NCBI RefSeq assembly: GCF_000471905.2
Contig: NW_006494943.1
Location: 181,020 to 245,019 of the forward strand
DNA: 64,000 nucleotides
Direction: 5' to 3'
DNA from: Amborella trichopoda
Taxonomy: Eukaryota > Streptophyta > Magnoliopsida > Amborellales > Amborellaceae
Positions within the stretch are counted from its first letter, which is position 1. Every line of letters starts with the position of its first letter. The position numbers and the translations under genes are program-made. The notes under the pieces are model-generated. The model was not told the DNA's origin. It worked only from the letters and a program-made list of their open reading frames with translations, and did not search any database. Shown piece by piece: positions 13,774-25,850 of this stretch.

Positions 13774-14168
13774 AGGAAAAAGTTTATATAAGTATGCAAC
13801 CTTCCAATGCTGAACTCCAGATACACCTCAAAAATCCATCGATAAATGTAGTTTTAATGTTGAAAAACCCTTTGATTGATCATCTCGACATCGAGATGTA
13901 TGACCATGAAAAATAAAAAGATTTTAAGTCTAAAAAATAGTGCATTTTACAATATATTATCTACACCGTCCATTTTTATGATTTTCATATGTTTATAGAT
14001 CTACTTGATTTTAATCATTTTTTATATTTAAAATTTTATAATTAGATATAAAAATAGATTTTGAGATAATCCTGAGAACATTTTACATCAAAATTATATA
14101 TCATGATAAAATTTGAAGGTGCACCTTACCGCTACTGCTACGAATGTATCCGTATGCCAACTGCACCC
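13774..14168 (+). mobile_element. MITE family A, copy A2 (395 bp)
   Basis: Bounded by TCATTTCA (13766-13773) and TTATTTCA (14169-14176), an 8-bp target duplication with one mismatch. It is the same length as copy A3 (395 bp). It contains the 18-bp palindrome CATCTCGACATCGAGATG at 13881-13898. Ends in CGTATGCCAACTGCACCC. Non-coding; the 8-bp duplication suggests the hAT superfamily. Confidence 0.82.
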
Positions 14169-14224
14169 TTATTTCATACTCTAGAGCCACCCATTTCATC
14201 AAATAAAATTAATTCTACCAACAT

Positions 14225-14800
14225 ACTACCACAAATTAGAGAGAAAAACTATCTCAATTTTTAAGTTTTGGATAAAAAATATCTTAAAATTTTAGGAGGA
14301 AACTATTTCAAAATTTTAGAAAGAAACTAATATCAAATTTTAAGTTTTAGAGAGCAAAAATATCTTGGAATTTTAGAGAGAGAAAATTTCTTAGAATTTG
14401 AAAGAGGGAATCTATATCAAATTTTAGAGAGATAAACTATCTCTTGTTTTAAGTATTAGAGAGAGAAAGAAACTGTAACAAATTTTAAAGAGAGAAACTA
14501 CTTGAAAATTTTTAGAGAGAGAAACTATATCAAAATTTAAGTTTAAGAGAGAGAGAAATAATCTTAAAATTTTAGAGATGAAAAACTATATCAAATTTCA
14601 AACAGAAAAAGTACTTGAAATTTTTTTAAGAGATAAACTATCTCAAATTTTAAGTTTTAGAGAGAGTATCTTAAAATTTTAAATAAAGAAACTACATCAA
14701 ATTTTAGAGAGAGAAACTACCTGGAATTTTTTTGAGAGAGAAACTATCTTAAATTTTAAGTATTAGAGAGAGAGTATCCTAAATAATCTAGAAAAATAGA
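14225..14800. repeat. Degenerate A-rich minisatellite, left half
   Basis: A tandem array of roughly 35-60 bp units built from AGAGAGAGAAACTATCTC, AAATTTTAAGTTTTAG and variants. The same array resumes at 15360, so the LINE piece between them inserted into it. Confidence 0.8.
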
Positions 14801-14804
14801 TTAT

Positions 14805-15360
14805 TTGAGGAAGATGTCGTACACAAAATTAGAGCAGGGTGGGTGAAGCGGAGATTTGCAGCTAGAATTTTATGTAATCAATGTATTCCAATGAAAGTGA
14901 AGGGCAAGTTCTACATGACAGCTGTAAGACCAGCATTGCTCTATGAGGCTAAATGTTCGGCGAACAAAAATCAATATACCCATAGAATGAGTGTGACAGA
15001 GATGAGGATGTTGAAATGGATAAGTGGCAAGGTAATAAGAGATATAATCCGAAATGAATCCATTCGGAAGAATTTAATTGAGGCATCAATAAAATACAAA
15101 AAAGTAGACTTAAGTGGGTTGGCCATGTGTAGCGTTAATCAAGTACAGTACCTATTAGGAGGTGTGAGTTAGTTCAAATATTTAAAAAGGCAAAGGGTAC
15201 GCCAAAAAGGACGTGGTTGGAAGTGGTTTGTAAAGATATAAAGACTTATGGCATCATTTAAATTATGGCCTTTAATAGAGTAGAATGACGGATTAGTATT
15301 CTTATAGTCGACCTCAATTAATTGGAAAAATGTTATGATGATGACGATGATGATGATGAT
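14805..15360 (+). pseudogene. RTE-like LINE 3' remnant (reverse transcriptase C-terminus)
   Basis: The frame at 14843-15172 encodes a protein matching the end of the reverse transcriptase of plant RTE-type LINEs: KGKFYMTAVRPALLYEA, then MSVTEMRMLKWISGK, then RNESIRKNLIEASI. After a frame break the KGRGWKW block continues near 15205. It ends with the usual 3' motif (GACCTCAATTAATTGG) and a GATGATGATGA tail at about 15330-15363. The element is 5'-truncated and decayed and lies inside the A-rich minisatellite. Confidence 0.85.
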
Positions 15361-15680
15361 GAGAGAGAGCGAGTATATTAAAATTTTAGAGAAATAAACT
15401 ATGTCAAATTATAAATAGAGGAACTACCTGAAAATTTTTAGAGAGAGAAACTATTTAAAAAATTTTAAATAGAGAAACTATCTCAAATTGCATACTTTTA
15501 TAGACATGTATCAAAAATTTTAGAGAGAGAAAATTTTCTGAAAAAAATATGATTTACAGAGAGAAAGCATATCATCAGAGCCTTTTTTCAACTATTTGGA
15601 CTTTGCTACATAAATCATGGTTTGTCGTTCAAGAGAAACTATATCAAAATTTTAAGTTTGATGAGTTCTCTTTCTCAGCT
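15360..15680. repeat. Degenerate A-rich minisatellite, right half
   Basis: Units such as AGAGAGAGAAACTAT and AAATTTTAAATAGAG continue the array at 14225-14800 across the LINE insertion. Confidence 0.7.
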
Positions 15681-17246
15681 TACTTCCAACCAAGTTTTAC
15701 CAAACATGGGAAAAAGCATGTTTGAGTAAATTTTTTCATGTAAACGATTTACATATGTAAATATTTTTCTATCAAACTTTCACGCATACCAAGATATAAA
15801 CAATTACATATAAGAGAAACCGATTACGGTCAAAAAGAGAAAAGGCCGTGTTTTGTGACTTTTGTCCACATAACACAACAAAGATACGAGAGGATGTTCT
15901 TCGATCACTGGAGGTCGCAAACCTAAGTGTTTATGTTTTGGTTGAGAGTTTAGTTAGGAACATTAAGCTTTGAACCTATTTTTTCATAAATAAATTAGTT
16001 CGAAACTTAAATTTTCCAACTGCTTATTCATAAAGAAAAAAAAAAAAAGACAAGTTAATCAATTCGAAAGTCCAAATTCTACTTCAAGCTCACAATGCTC
16101 TTAGATCACTAGCAAATTTAGGAGAACTTTACGCAATCCCCTGAACTAATGTTATTATAAAATTCTCTTAAATTTTTATTTTTTATATTTATACCCTATT
16201 TCCATATTATATTTTTCTCAAAATGCCTTTTTAGACTTTTAAGGTCTGAAATGGGAAGATAACTCTTAACTTTGAAGATCTGATGTTAAGACTCAAAGTG
16301 ATACCAGTAAATTTTAATGATATGAAGCTACCATTGACTTTGGAGTTTCAAAATCCAAAATCAATCTTTCTTGTTACAATATCAAACCTTGAAGATTAGA
16401 TGTCATTTTGACAAACTCGACATCGAATCATGAGAATCCAAAGTCAATAGAAAATAAAAAACTTGACTTTAGACTATGAAAGTCTAGAGGTAATTAAAGA
16501 AATCTTGACTTTAGACCATAAAGGTCTAAAGTTATGGTAAAAATATATATTCGGAACTTTAGTTCGAAGTCATTATTAGTGAACGCATTTTTTTAAAAGA
16601 TAAAAGAGAAAAAGGTGTGAAGATAAAATACAAAAAGGGCAAGCTTTCTGTGCTTCCTCTACAGCATAGAAGTTATATCCTCCTCCTTATCCAACTGTCC
16701 ATTTTGAATGGAGGGCTAAGATTGCCCCAAGCACAATATCACATCTCTAAACTATTTTATTTTTAACTTTTTTCTATAAACTATTTTGACACCAAATTTG
16801 GACGTCCATTCCTATATTAAACTCGCACTAACGAAAAATATATAAAAAAAATATTTTCAATAAAATAAAATGATCAAAAAACCCCTAAAAGATTCAAGGG
16901 GTATTTTGGTTATTATATTTTATCGAAAAATTATTTTTAATAGGTGCTCCCCAATAAGAAGATGGCATGTACCAAATTTCATATTCATACAATTTGTATA
17001 AAAAAAACTAAAAATAAAATACTTTGAGACATCGGATCTACGATCAAATGGTGAGTGGCTCTCTTGATCAAAATTGGACGGCTGGATGGTAAGGGGTGGA
17101 TAGAACTTAAATGTTGTAGGGGAAGCATAAAAACCTTTCCTATACAAAAAATAGGGTGATTTCTTACTTGGTGATTCTCTGGGACCACAATGCACAAATG
17201 ATTCTATAGGGGAGTTTTTTTACCTAAAAACTTTTAAATGATATTT
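15681..17246. other. Intergenic region with hairpin-forming repeats at 16215-16520
   Basis: No gene recognised. Between about 16215 and 16520 a short motif recurs in which TTTAGAC(C/T) is followed within 4-7 bp by its complement, for example TTTAGACCATAAAGGTCTAAA near 16502. Another non-coding segment at about 16935-17215 has partly complementary ends (GTGCTCCCC and GGGGAG), possibly another small element. Confidence 0.45.
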
Positions 17247-19429
17247 GATTCAAGCAGTGTTTTAAAATGCAGGATGCAATCCCAATGTAGTCGGGTGGAC
17301 AATGCGGCGACGCGGTCTAAATGCGAGTGTGCTATCCAGATGTGGTTAATAAATATAAAACAAATCTAGAAAATCTCAAAAAATGAGTTAATACATAAAA
17401 AAATGTAGGGGGTGATTTATATGATAATAGCTATTTAATTTATTCATTAACTTCTATGTCCACTATCCCCTGCAGAAAACATTAGAAAGTAGAAACAATA
17501 AACTTGAAACTAACTTTATAGAAGACAATAGAACATAAAACATCATATTATCATAATTCATTAACATCCAAAAACCATAATCACTAAGTGGCAATTGCAA
17601 ATTTTAAAGTTACAAACTAAAAGTCTACGAAATGTTCAAGAGTCAAGACTCATCATGATCATCTCTCAAGTCTCAAGTCCAAATCTCAACTAGACGAGTG
17701 AGGACTCCATGTGCATGTGCATCTCTAGCATATGAGTGTGAAGAATCACCATCATCAATATCATTGGCAGCCTCCACATATTCTTCTTCTTTTTCGATCT
17801 CCTTTGAGTTAGCCTCCTCAACCTCTAGAACAAATATGGGGTTGGATCCAGCTTTGCTCTTTTGTTTTCTAGTCTCATGCTATACTTCTTCATTAGCCCT
17901 TGCACTAGCTCAACATCATACCAAGTGAGATCCTCACCCTCAAATACACTCTTTGCTCGTGGATCTATAGTACACTCACTTGTGCCCTCACCATCATGTT
18001 CATACGATCGAATTGGGTTGCAATCCATCTGCTTTTGATACTTCTCCCTAAGCCGTTCATTATATTGCACATAAACCAAGTCATTCAACTTCTTATACTC
18101 CAACCTATTTCTCTTTTTAGTATGGAGTTGTAGTAAAAAAACAAGGAGACAAGCAAAAGGAATATATGTTTTCTTGTTTCTATTTTCTCCTCATCCTAGA
18201 CTTTAGAAAATTGAAATTTGTACTCTATGAAATAAGGATTAACGACTTATTACCGAAATACATTCCAATTGTATTCGCAACTAGATAACTACATGTGAGG
18301 CTCAACACTCGAATAGCAAGATGTTGTAGATGGTATCTCGCTTTTATACAATAGCCACCATGCCACCGCATAACATTTTATAATATAAATAAATATTTAT
18401 ATAATTGGAACTATACAAGTAAAAAACTGTAAAGCAAATAAAATAGAAAGGTATTTTTCACCATTACCTGGATTTGTAGTGTCCCTGTTTATAGTAGTGA
18501 TCTCTTTCCCAAAGTTTCTCAATGCACACTTAAACTTAATCAATTCATGGTTTTGGATCTCATCTTAGATCTCTGAGTCAAAGACCAACCTCTCAAGTAC
18601 ATCTAAGAACGCACTATTTACTATACAATCATACTCGATAGATAGGTGCTTGTAATGAAGAGATGGATTTAGAAAGTAATTGGCTGCATGAAAGTGTGTA
18701 TGAAGCTAGTGATTCCCATCTCCTATCAATAATTTCAAGTATAGCCTTACGATTCTTTTCATCATCCTTTATAACTTTTTTTATCTCTTCTCTTGCCTTT
18801 GTCATTGCCTTATGTATGTAGCTTTGGCGGGCTTCGTTTTACTATCAATCAGTCGAAGCACTCTCACCAAAGGGCTAGCCACATCCAGTATATGATACAC
18901 TTGGTTCTAAAAAGATGTATTGAGAATAATCTACTTAGTCTTTCTCCCATATCGATGCTTTGACCGCTTACTTTTAGTCCACTACTCTGAAGCAAACATA
19001 TTCCTTAAGGCATTTCTTTGCTTGCAGAGTCTCTGAAGAGTGAGAAATGATGTAACAAATTTAGTTACACTCGGTCTTACTATATCTCTTCTCTTTGTAG
19101 AACTCCTCATCATGTTAATGACTATGGTATGATTATAGATAAATCCAAGAGCAAACATAGCTTTTGAAATCAAACCCACTAAATATGCACGTCTCACCAT
19201 TTTCTTAAGCATTAGATTAACACTATGAGTTGTGCGAGTCAAACATATGCCTTATCTTCAAAGTTAACAGATGCCCAACTACAACGTATTTGGCATGATT
19301 GTTAGTGACAATGTGTACTACATATTGCTTTTCAACAAATGTATAATCTCATCATCAAGTCATATAAGTATGTAGCATCATGTGACGTATCTAATGCATC
19401 AACATACTTAAAAAGTTCCTGTTAGACTA

Positions 19430-21953
19430 TGTAGACACGCCGATCTCAATTAAAGAAATTATGGATAGGTTGAAATGTCTCAGATAGACCACTCAGATAT
19501 TTTAAGCCATTCAAGAGGCCATATAAGGCTAGACAGATTTAAAACAACCTGACTTCAAAGCATTTTCAAAAGGGAAGGCTCTAGCGTTGCTCCAACGGCT
19601 GTCAAAGCCCTATCAAAAACTCAAAGACAAAGTACCAAAGGTACCTCAGTCATAGAGCAGGTGGTCATAAGGCCTAGAAGTCTAGTGACACTACCAATGT
19701 CGTCAGCTCCAGTTCAAATGTCGCCCGACCCGAAGACCTCCACCAAGCGGGAAACAACCTGGCCGATGTGACTAAGATGACGTGCTGACATGTCATACCA
19801 TACCCATCAACATGGCAAGGTCGTATTGACACGTCAGATGTTAGTACGGACCATGGTTGTCGAAGCGTTATTTGCCAAAGATCAGAAGATAGTACAATCA
19901 GGGCAGCATGCCAGCTAGCATTTGGCAACACTACAAATGTCACCGGCGCCATTCGAAACATCTTCAAGTTGTGATTGGTTTATCAGAACCAGATCAGAGT
20001 TACCAGAACGTGACACATGTCCAAAACATAATTTAAAGGCACTTGAATGGCCGCAGGTGCCATTCCTAATAACGCCAAACATTGACAGGACTATATCAAC
20101 TGTATTAATGAACAATTGATATTTGTTGACCGTCATTATTACCGCATTAATGATGTGGTGTTGATCTAAGAGTCGTTGGCGCCACTCAATGTCGATAGAA
20201 CTCTGATGGTTTGAAATTCACAGAAAACCAACCTACAGGCTATCTAGGGTCCGTTTTGCCTATAATCATGTTGAAGGTCCAGATCTTCATAGGTTTTGAG
20301 CTAAAACTATGCCCTAAATCACACAATTCTCGAGCCTAGGCTATGTTCAAAACTCATTGATCTTGAGTTCAAGCTTGAGGTTGTGAGAAACCCCCACGAT
20401 AAACCCATTTGAGCAAACCCCATTCTACCTAAACCCTCAAATCCAACACTAAGCTTCCACCCCCTTCAAGCTATCTTATCAAACCGAAGGCGGTCCTAAT
20501 AATCCAACTTTTCAAACCATCTTCCTCATATTTCTATTTGCCCCATTAAAAAGCGAAAATTTGGGATTGACTATGCAACTATTCAATCTGAATCAGAGCC
20601 AACTCTAGGCACCAAGCCTAGGGCCCCAGCCTAAATCTTGTTTTTTTTCTTTTGCCTTTGTTTTTTAGCATTTATTTTCATCTATTAGTTATAGTCATGA
20701 TTTTCATCTTTTTCCTCTTTATTTTGTGATCTAGCTTTCTCTCTCACCTTTTTCTTTATTTTAGTATTGATTTTTCCTATTTAATAGTATTTATTTCTCT
20801 CCTTTTCTCTTTATTTATAATATAGTTTCTTTTCTTCTTGCATTTATTTTCCTTATTAAGTTGTATTTATGCCTTTCCCTTCTTCCATCTCTTCATTAAT
20901 GACCTAATTCATTTTTCTTTTTTCTTTCATTTACCTCTCTTAGTTAGTTATATTTATTTCTTTTTTTCTTTTTTTGTTCTTCTTAAAGCATAGATCTTTC
21001 TCTCTCTCAACTCCTTTATTAAATATTTATTTTCTTTTCTTTTGTAACATTTATTTCACTTAGTTCGTTATATTTACTTCTCTCTCTCTCTTTTTATATC
21101 TTTTATAATGTAGATCTCTCTCTCTCTCTCTCATCTCTTCTATTAAGCATTTATTTCTTTTCCTTTATTGTGCTTATTTTCCTTAGTTAATGGTATTCAC
21201 TTTTCTCTTCTTTTCCTTTTATTTTGCAGTTTAGATCTCATTTATTTCTATTCCCTTTTTCTCATTCTTTCTCTTATAACTATTTCTATTATTTGCCTTA
21301 TATTTTGTTCAATAGTTTAGCATCCCCCTCTTTCTCATCCTTTCTTACATTTATTTTCACCTTATGTTATTTATTATCTTTTTATCATTTATCACTCACC
21401 CCCTCTTTATCTTGTTCAATGTTTTATTCTTATTCTCCGTTTGTTTGTCCCCTCTCTTTAATATTTTATTCTTCCCCTCTTTCTTTCTCTTTAAAATAGT
21501 TATCTCTTCCATTCTCTTTACATCTGTCCTCTCATCATTGCTTTGCATGCTTAGCTTAAGTAGTGGTTTAGATTTTGTAGATTCTATATTATTTATCTTT
21601 TTATTCTTTTTACATTTTATAGTTAGATTCTTTACCCCCATGTATCTTTATTTCCCTAGCTTGATAGTTTATTTATGGTTATCTTCCCACCTTGTTTTTT
21701 AAAAAAAATCTCGATTTTTAAAATCCCCTTTTACCTCCAAACCCTTTTGAAAACCTTCTTGTTAAGTTCCAAGGCTGAAATAGGAGGAAAGCTGGCTTTG
21801 CCGGCGTTCCGAGAAAGATAAGGCCTTAGGACCCGACTCTCTCTAGGAGCGTAATTTGACAGGACCCATTCTCTTCTAACTCTTTGATTTGTTTGCACTT
21901 CGAAACCAAGAGGTGGGGGTGAAGTACATTGCCCGTATTGTTTAGTATAAACA
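19430..21953. mobile_element. Insertion inside the hAT element, possibly a solo LTR
   Basis: The hAT coding sequence is interrupted between LNFSS (21960 side) and SLTGTFLKY (19425 side). The inserted segment can be read as starting TGTAGACACG and ending ATAAACA, which fits LTR ends (TG..CA). It holds a gene-free left part and a long pyrimidine-rich right part. No internal retroelement genes and no second LTR were found, so a large solo LTR is the simplest reading. The 5 bases on either side do not match, which weakens this call. Confidence 0.5.
20640..21715. repeat. Pyrimidine-rich (T/C) tract of about 1.1 kb
   Basis: The plus strand is strongly T/C-biased with recurring TTTATTT, TTCTTTT and (CT)n motifs, including a long CT run at about 21114-21140. 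Reading frames here are low-complexity and not genes. It lies inside the insertion at 19430-21953. Confidence 0.8.
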
Positions 21954-22941
21954 TATGGTTAACTAGAAAAATTAAGAAATGCCATCACACCATCCATCAT
22001 GCATAATACTCGCCCCATACTTCTCCCACCCTCTTTTTGTGACATTAAAATTTTATTAACATCACACACAACATCCTTCAAAAGGCTCACTAATATCATG
22101 TCATGTAGGAATATTAAGTTAGGGGCCAAATTGTCCAATAACCTGGACCATACATACAAAACTATAGAGGGTTATGATATTAAAAGGAAATTCAGCCATA
22201 TAAAACCACTTTGCAATGTCCTTACATATCTTATTCCTCTCTTATTTCTTATATCACTCTTTAATTGTGGATTATTTTCTTTTCTTTTTTTCTCCTCTCC
22301 TGAATTGTAGTTTTGGCGCAACGTACAAAATGCATCAAAGGAGAGGTCTTTTTTGCAAGACCACCATCAATATTTATAATCCTCTCCCTTAGAGTCCCCT
22401 TTGCCTCATCCCAATTTCTGATATATCCTCATCAGCAAATAATTGAATTTCATCCATTAATTCTTTGTGCTTCTTTTCTTTTTGTTTTTTCAAGCTATTC
22501 ATGTTTCTAATCTCATTTTGAATGCCTTGTGGCTATGTTGTGACATTCCAATAAATATTGGCTACGTTCTTTGTGTTGGAAAATACCGCTCATATAAGAA
22601 TTTTCACAAATAGTACAAACAACATAATTTTGGTCTTTCATATTTTTGAGTTATGCATATTTTCAAGCCAGATCCATGTTAGTAGAAGATTGTGAAGAAG
22701 GCATTGCCCAAAAAAAAAATATTATTGTATTAGGAAATAAAAACTATAAAAACTTCTCGGCCCTTGAAACCCTAGATATGTTGACAAATCTTCGCTCAAA
22801 CTTTATCAAATCAACACCCAAATATACATACACATCTCACCAAAGCGCATATTCGGTATTTTGATGCACCTCCTTGCGCATACCTCATGATGCAACTTCA
22901 TATGCAACAATTCATATGCATTGTAAAACACTGGATTCAAG

Positions 22942-23944
22942 TTCAACAATGTCAAAAAAGAAAAATAAAAATTATGGGCTCTTAATTTGATTGATAACCG
23001 ATGGTTTGATCGTTGGCCATATGAAGTTTCAAACTATAGGTATTTTAGAAAAATAAAAAATTTCAAAAACAACAAAAAATAAAAAATATCAAGAATATCT
23101 TTTCAATAGTTTCACATACATTATTCTGAATTTGCAAGTAAAACACGCTTTGAAGGTTTTCAATTCATAAAAGCACCCTACGTGCACGTTTTTACATCTG
23201 GTGAATAGTTTTATGAATGCCATCGATAGGTGTAAAATAAAATTAGGAAAAATGATGCACGGATTCCTTTTCAAAGGTTCTATTAGGATATGAGTCGAAT
23301 GTTTGCAAAATTATGTGGAGACCACCACCCCCACCCCCACCCAATGGCCTATTTTTTTTCCTTTCAGAATTGCTCGCCTATCTAGCATTTCCAACATCGA
23401 AAAGGTGGAAATCTTGTAAGTTTTTGGCCCTCTCTATTAGTAAGGGCATGTTCGGTATTTATAACACCAACTCTCTTCGGTGTCTCTAATATCGAACAAC
23501 TCAACTTCCTAAGTCGTCTAGATGAGAAAATGTGGGCTTATAATAAGTAATAATTATTATTTAAATTCTTATTAATTAATTAGTATAATAGAATTTATGA
23601 GTAGTACTTAATTTATTTATCGCTTTTTAATTATTAGTTATTTGTATTTGAATGTATTTTTCAATATATTTTTATTTATCTTTTATTTGATCTTTTACTT
23701 TGTTATTTCTAATTTTCTACTTCTAAATTTCTATTCTATCTTTCCTAATCTATTTAAGATTCCTTTTATACCATTATATTATTTTATAAATATGGTTTTA
23801 TATTCTAATTCTAAAACTAGAAAAATAAAAATGCAATAAGATAGAATTAAATGTAATTAAATATTTTGGTCGATTCTCAGTTAAATCACCATGTATGTTA
23901 CTTTCCCAAGATTGAGTAGAACGGTCAAGTTACTATTATATGCG
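22942..23944. other. AT-rich intergenic sequence
   Basis: Nothing recognisable as a gene. Contains a short (CCCCCA)n run near 23322-23342 and very AT-rich sequence at 23540-23860. Confidence 0.5.
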
Positions 23945-25850
23945 GTTTGGAAATGGCTTATTCTTTTGAAGATTCAAGCTTTTCTTTGAGTGGCCTTGCA
24001 AGAAAAATGCCTTACAGTTGACAATCTTCACAATAGGGGGTAAAATCCTACCTAACATTTGCCCTATGTGTTAAAAAGAGAAAGAGACCGGCTGCCACCT
24101 CTTTTTACATCGCTCTTTTGCTGAAAATATTTAGAAGTGGGCCTTTCGAATACTGGGTTTCTCTCTTATGCTTCCTGTGAACTTAACTTCCATTGCTAAC
24201 TACCTGAATTTCCCTTGCCTGCCTTCAAAAGGGCTTCTTATTTAGAAGATCTATAGTTGGAAAATTTGGCTGGAACGCAATAGGCAAACTTTTGAAGGGC
24301 TCTCTCTGGACATGAAATTTATTAAGGACAGAAATTTTGCAGACCTCTAATATCAACAAAGGTCGAGGAGTTTCAAAGGCTGATATCCTTGTTTATTTAA
24401 AATACTTAGCTTTCTCTCGCTCGCCAAGATGTCTGTCATTATCTATTTGGAAGCCACCCCGAGAGGGTTCTTTCAAACTCGACATTGATGGGAGCTCTTT
24501 AGGTAACCAAAGGCTAACAGGAATTTAGGGTACATGACCATGAAAGGTCCATTCTTTTTTTGGAAAAATTATAAAAATCCTTCAAAATCAACTCTCTAAA
24601 CATCTTAACCTTTAGTAGTTTTTGTATTACACCCTAAACTTCAAAACCATTTTCCCTTAAATTTACCGCCAGCCAAAAAGTCAATAAAAACTAGACAAAA
24701 AAGTGTCTTCTTTTTCCCTCTTCTCCTATACCATTTTTAAGTCATGTGACCCTCTCTCTCAATTTCTCTCTCTTTGTTCACCCTCTCTCCCTTTCTCTCT
24801 ACTCATACTCTCTCTATCTATCTCCCTTTTTCTCTCTACCCTTTCTCTATGTCCATCCTCTCTCTATCTACCTCCCTTTCTCTCTCTACCCATCCTCTCT
24901 CTATCTAGTCGCATAAAAATATTTGTGTTTTTTCAGATATATTTTATTTTTATGGAAAAATAGATATATTTTCAAAAAACTAAATATTTTACTTTTTAAA
25001 CAAAAAGCATTCATTTGTAACTAAAAATGAATATTTGATCTAAAAATTAATTATCAGTTATGATAGAATAAGAGTATAGTATGCTCCCGTAAGAACATGT
25101 TAAACAAATTTTCAAAATAGGCAAAATTAACAATAAATGCTATACTCTTGTTTTGAAAATTGTATAATACGCTCTTATGGGAGCATACTATACTATTATT
25201 TTACCACAATTAATAAGTATTTTTTAGATCAAATATTTATAAATTCATTTTTAGTTACAAATGAATACTTTTAGTTTAAAAATAAAATTTTTATTTTTTA
25301 GAAAATAGATATCTATTTTTCAATAGAAATAGAATATATATGAGAGATCACAAAATTATATATCTAGTTTTATGTGAATAAAGAGAGAAGTAATTTTGAG
25401 GTTTAGAGTGTGATACCAAAAGTATTCAGAGGTAGAATGTCTAAAAAGTTGATTAAGTTTCTATAATTTTTTCTTATGCTCGGCCTTGCGGTAATACCAC
25501 GGCCAATTAGGTTGAAATTGTTTCACTCCTTAAGAATTGGAAGTTATTGTTAGCAATTATGGGAATAATATTGATTGAAGGCATTCCCTCAATATTATAA
25601 AATGGTGCAAGGATGAGCTTAGATTTCTATGGTTCCTTCATGTTTTTTGGCTTAAGATTTATGGTATTTGCTCTTCCCATGGGCTTCGCGTTTGCTTATT
25701 TCATGTGTACCGAGAGGCCAATGATATGGCTGATCTCCTAGCTAAATTTAGAGTATTTTTACCTTCTATGTCTATTTTTTATGCTTTCTGTGTAACACAT
25801 GTTTTTTCAGCATTCATTCAATAAAAGTTCCTAATATTGTCAAAGAAAAA
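23945..25850 (+). pseudogene. L1-like LINE ORF2 3' remnant (zf-RVT and RNase H), split
   Basis: From about 23945 a decayed plus-strand frame shows a zf-RVT-like region (KIQAFLWVALQEKCLTVDNL, then LPPLFTSLF). The RNase H start follows at about 24450-24500 (WKPPREGSFKLDIDGSSLGN). After a foldback insertion the RNase H domain resumes near 25475 (YARPCGNTTAN) and ends near 25730 (VYREANDMADLLAKF). Stops and frame changes are frequent. An A-rich stretch at about 25840-25857 may be the LINE tail. Confidence 0.82.
24561..25472. mobile_element. Foldback element of about 0.9 kb inside the LINE
   Basis: The two halves are inverted copies along almost their whole length: GGAAAAATTATAAAAATCC at the left end against CTATAATTTTTTC at the right, then TTACACCCTAAACTTCAAAA against TTTTGAGGTTTAGAGTGTGA. 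Towards the centre GTATAGTATGCTCCCGTAAG pairs with CTTATGGGAGCATACTATAC. The centre is near 25120. The left arm is longer because it carries a (CTCTCT)n array at about 24745-24905 that the right arm lacks. Non-coding. Confidence 0.85.

Larger units (their letters stand above)
17690..22640 (-). pseudogene. hAT transposase, decayed and split
   Basis: Read on the minus strand in pieces. An N-terminal block at about 22520-22640 has a C-x2-C..H..H pattern (VVCTICENSYMSG), like a BED zinc finger. A DUF659-like start at 21959-22159 contains LLKDVVCDVNKIL and MDGVMAFLNF. After the nested insertion come GTFLKYVDALD (about 19380-19430) and FIYNHTIVINMMR with RPSVTKFVTSFLTLQ (18982-19242). Degenerate DUF659 to hAT C-terminal sequence continues to KLNDLVYVQYNERLREKY (17825-18103). 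Many stops and frameshifts separate these blocks, so no functional protein is expected. The family call rests on the order of these blocks and on the terminal repeats. Confidence 0.88.
17255..22933 (-). mobile_element. Full-length hAT transposon (ends and 8-bp duplication intact)
   Basis: The left end CAGTGTTTTAAAATGCA and the inverted right end CAGTGTTTTACAATGCA agree at 16 of 17 bases. They are flanked by a perfect 8-bp target duplication, GATTCAAG, at 17247-17254 and 22934-22941. Terminal CAGTG and an 8-bp duplication are hallmarks of the hAT superfamily. The element spans 5,679 bp including a nested insertion of about 2.5 kb, so it was about 3.2 kb originally. The transposase frame lies on the minus strand and is broken, so the element is probably immobile unless helped in trans. 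Confidence 0.93.

Noticed and set aside
21224-21702. Hydrophobic frames of 91 and 112 codons (Phe/Leu/Ser-rich) that look like membrane proteins
   Set aside because: They are translations of a T/C-rich tract and overlap in two frames.
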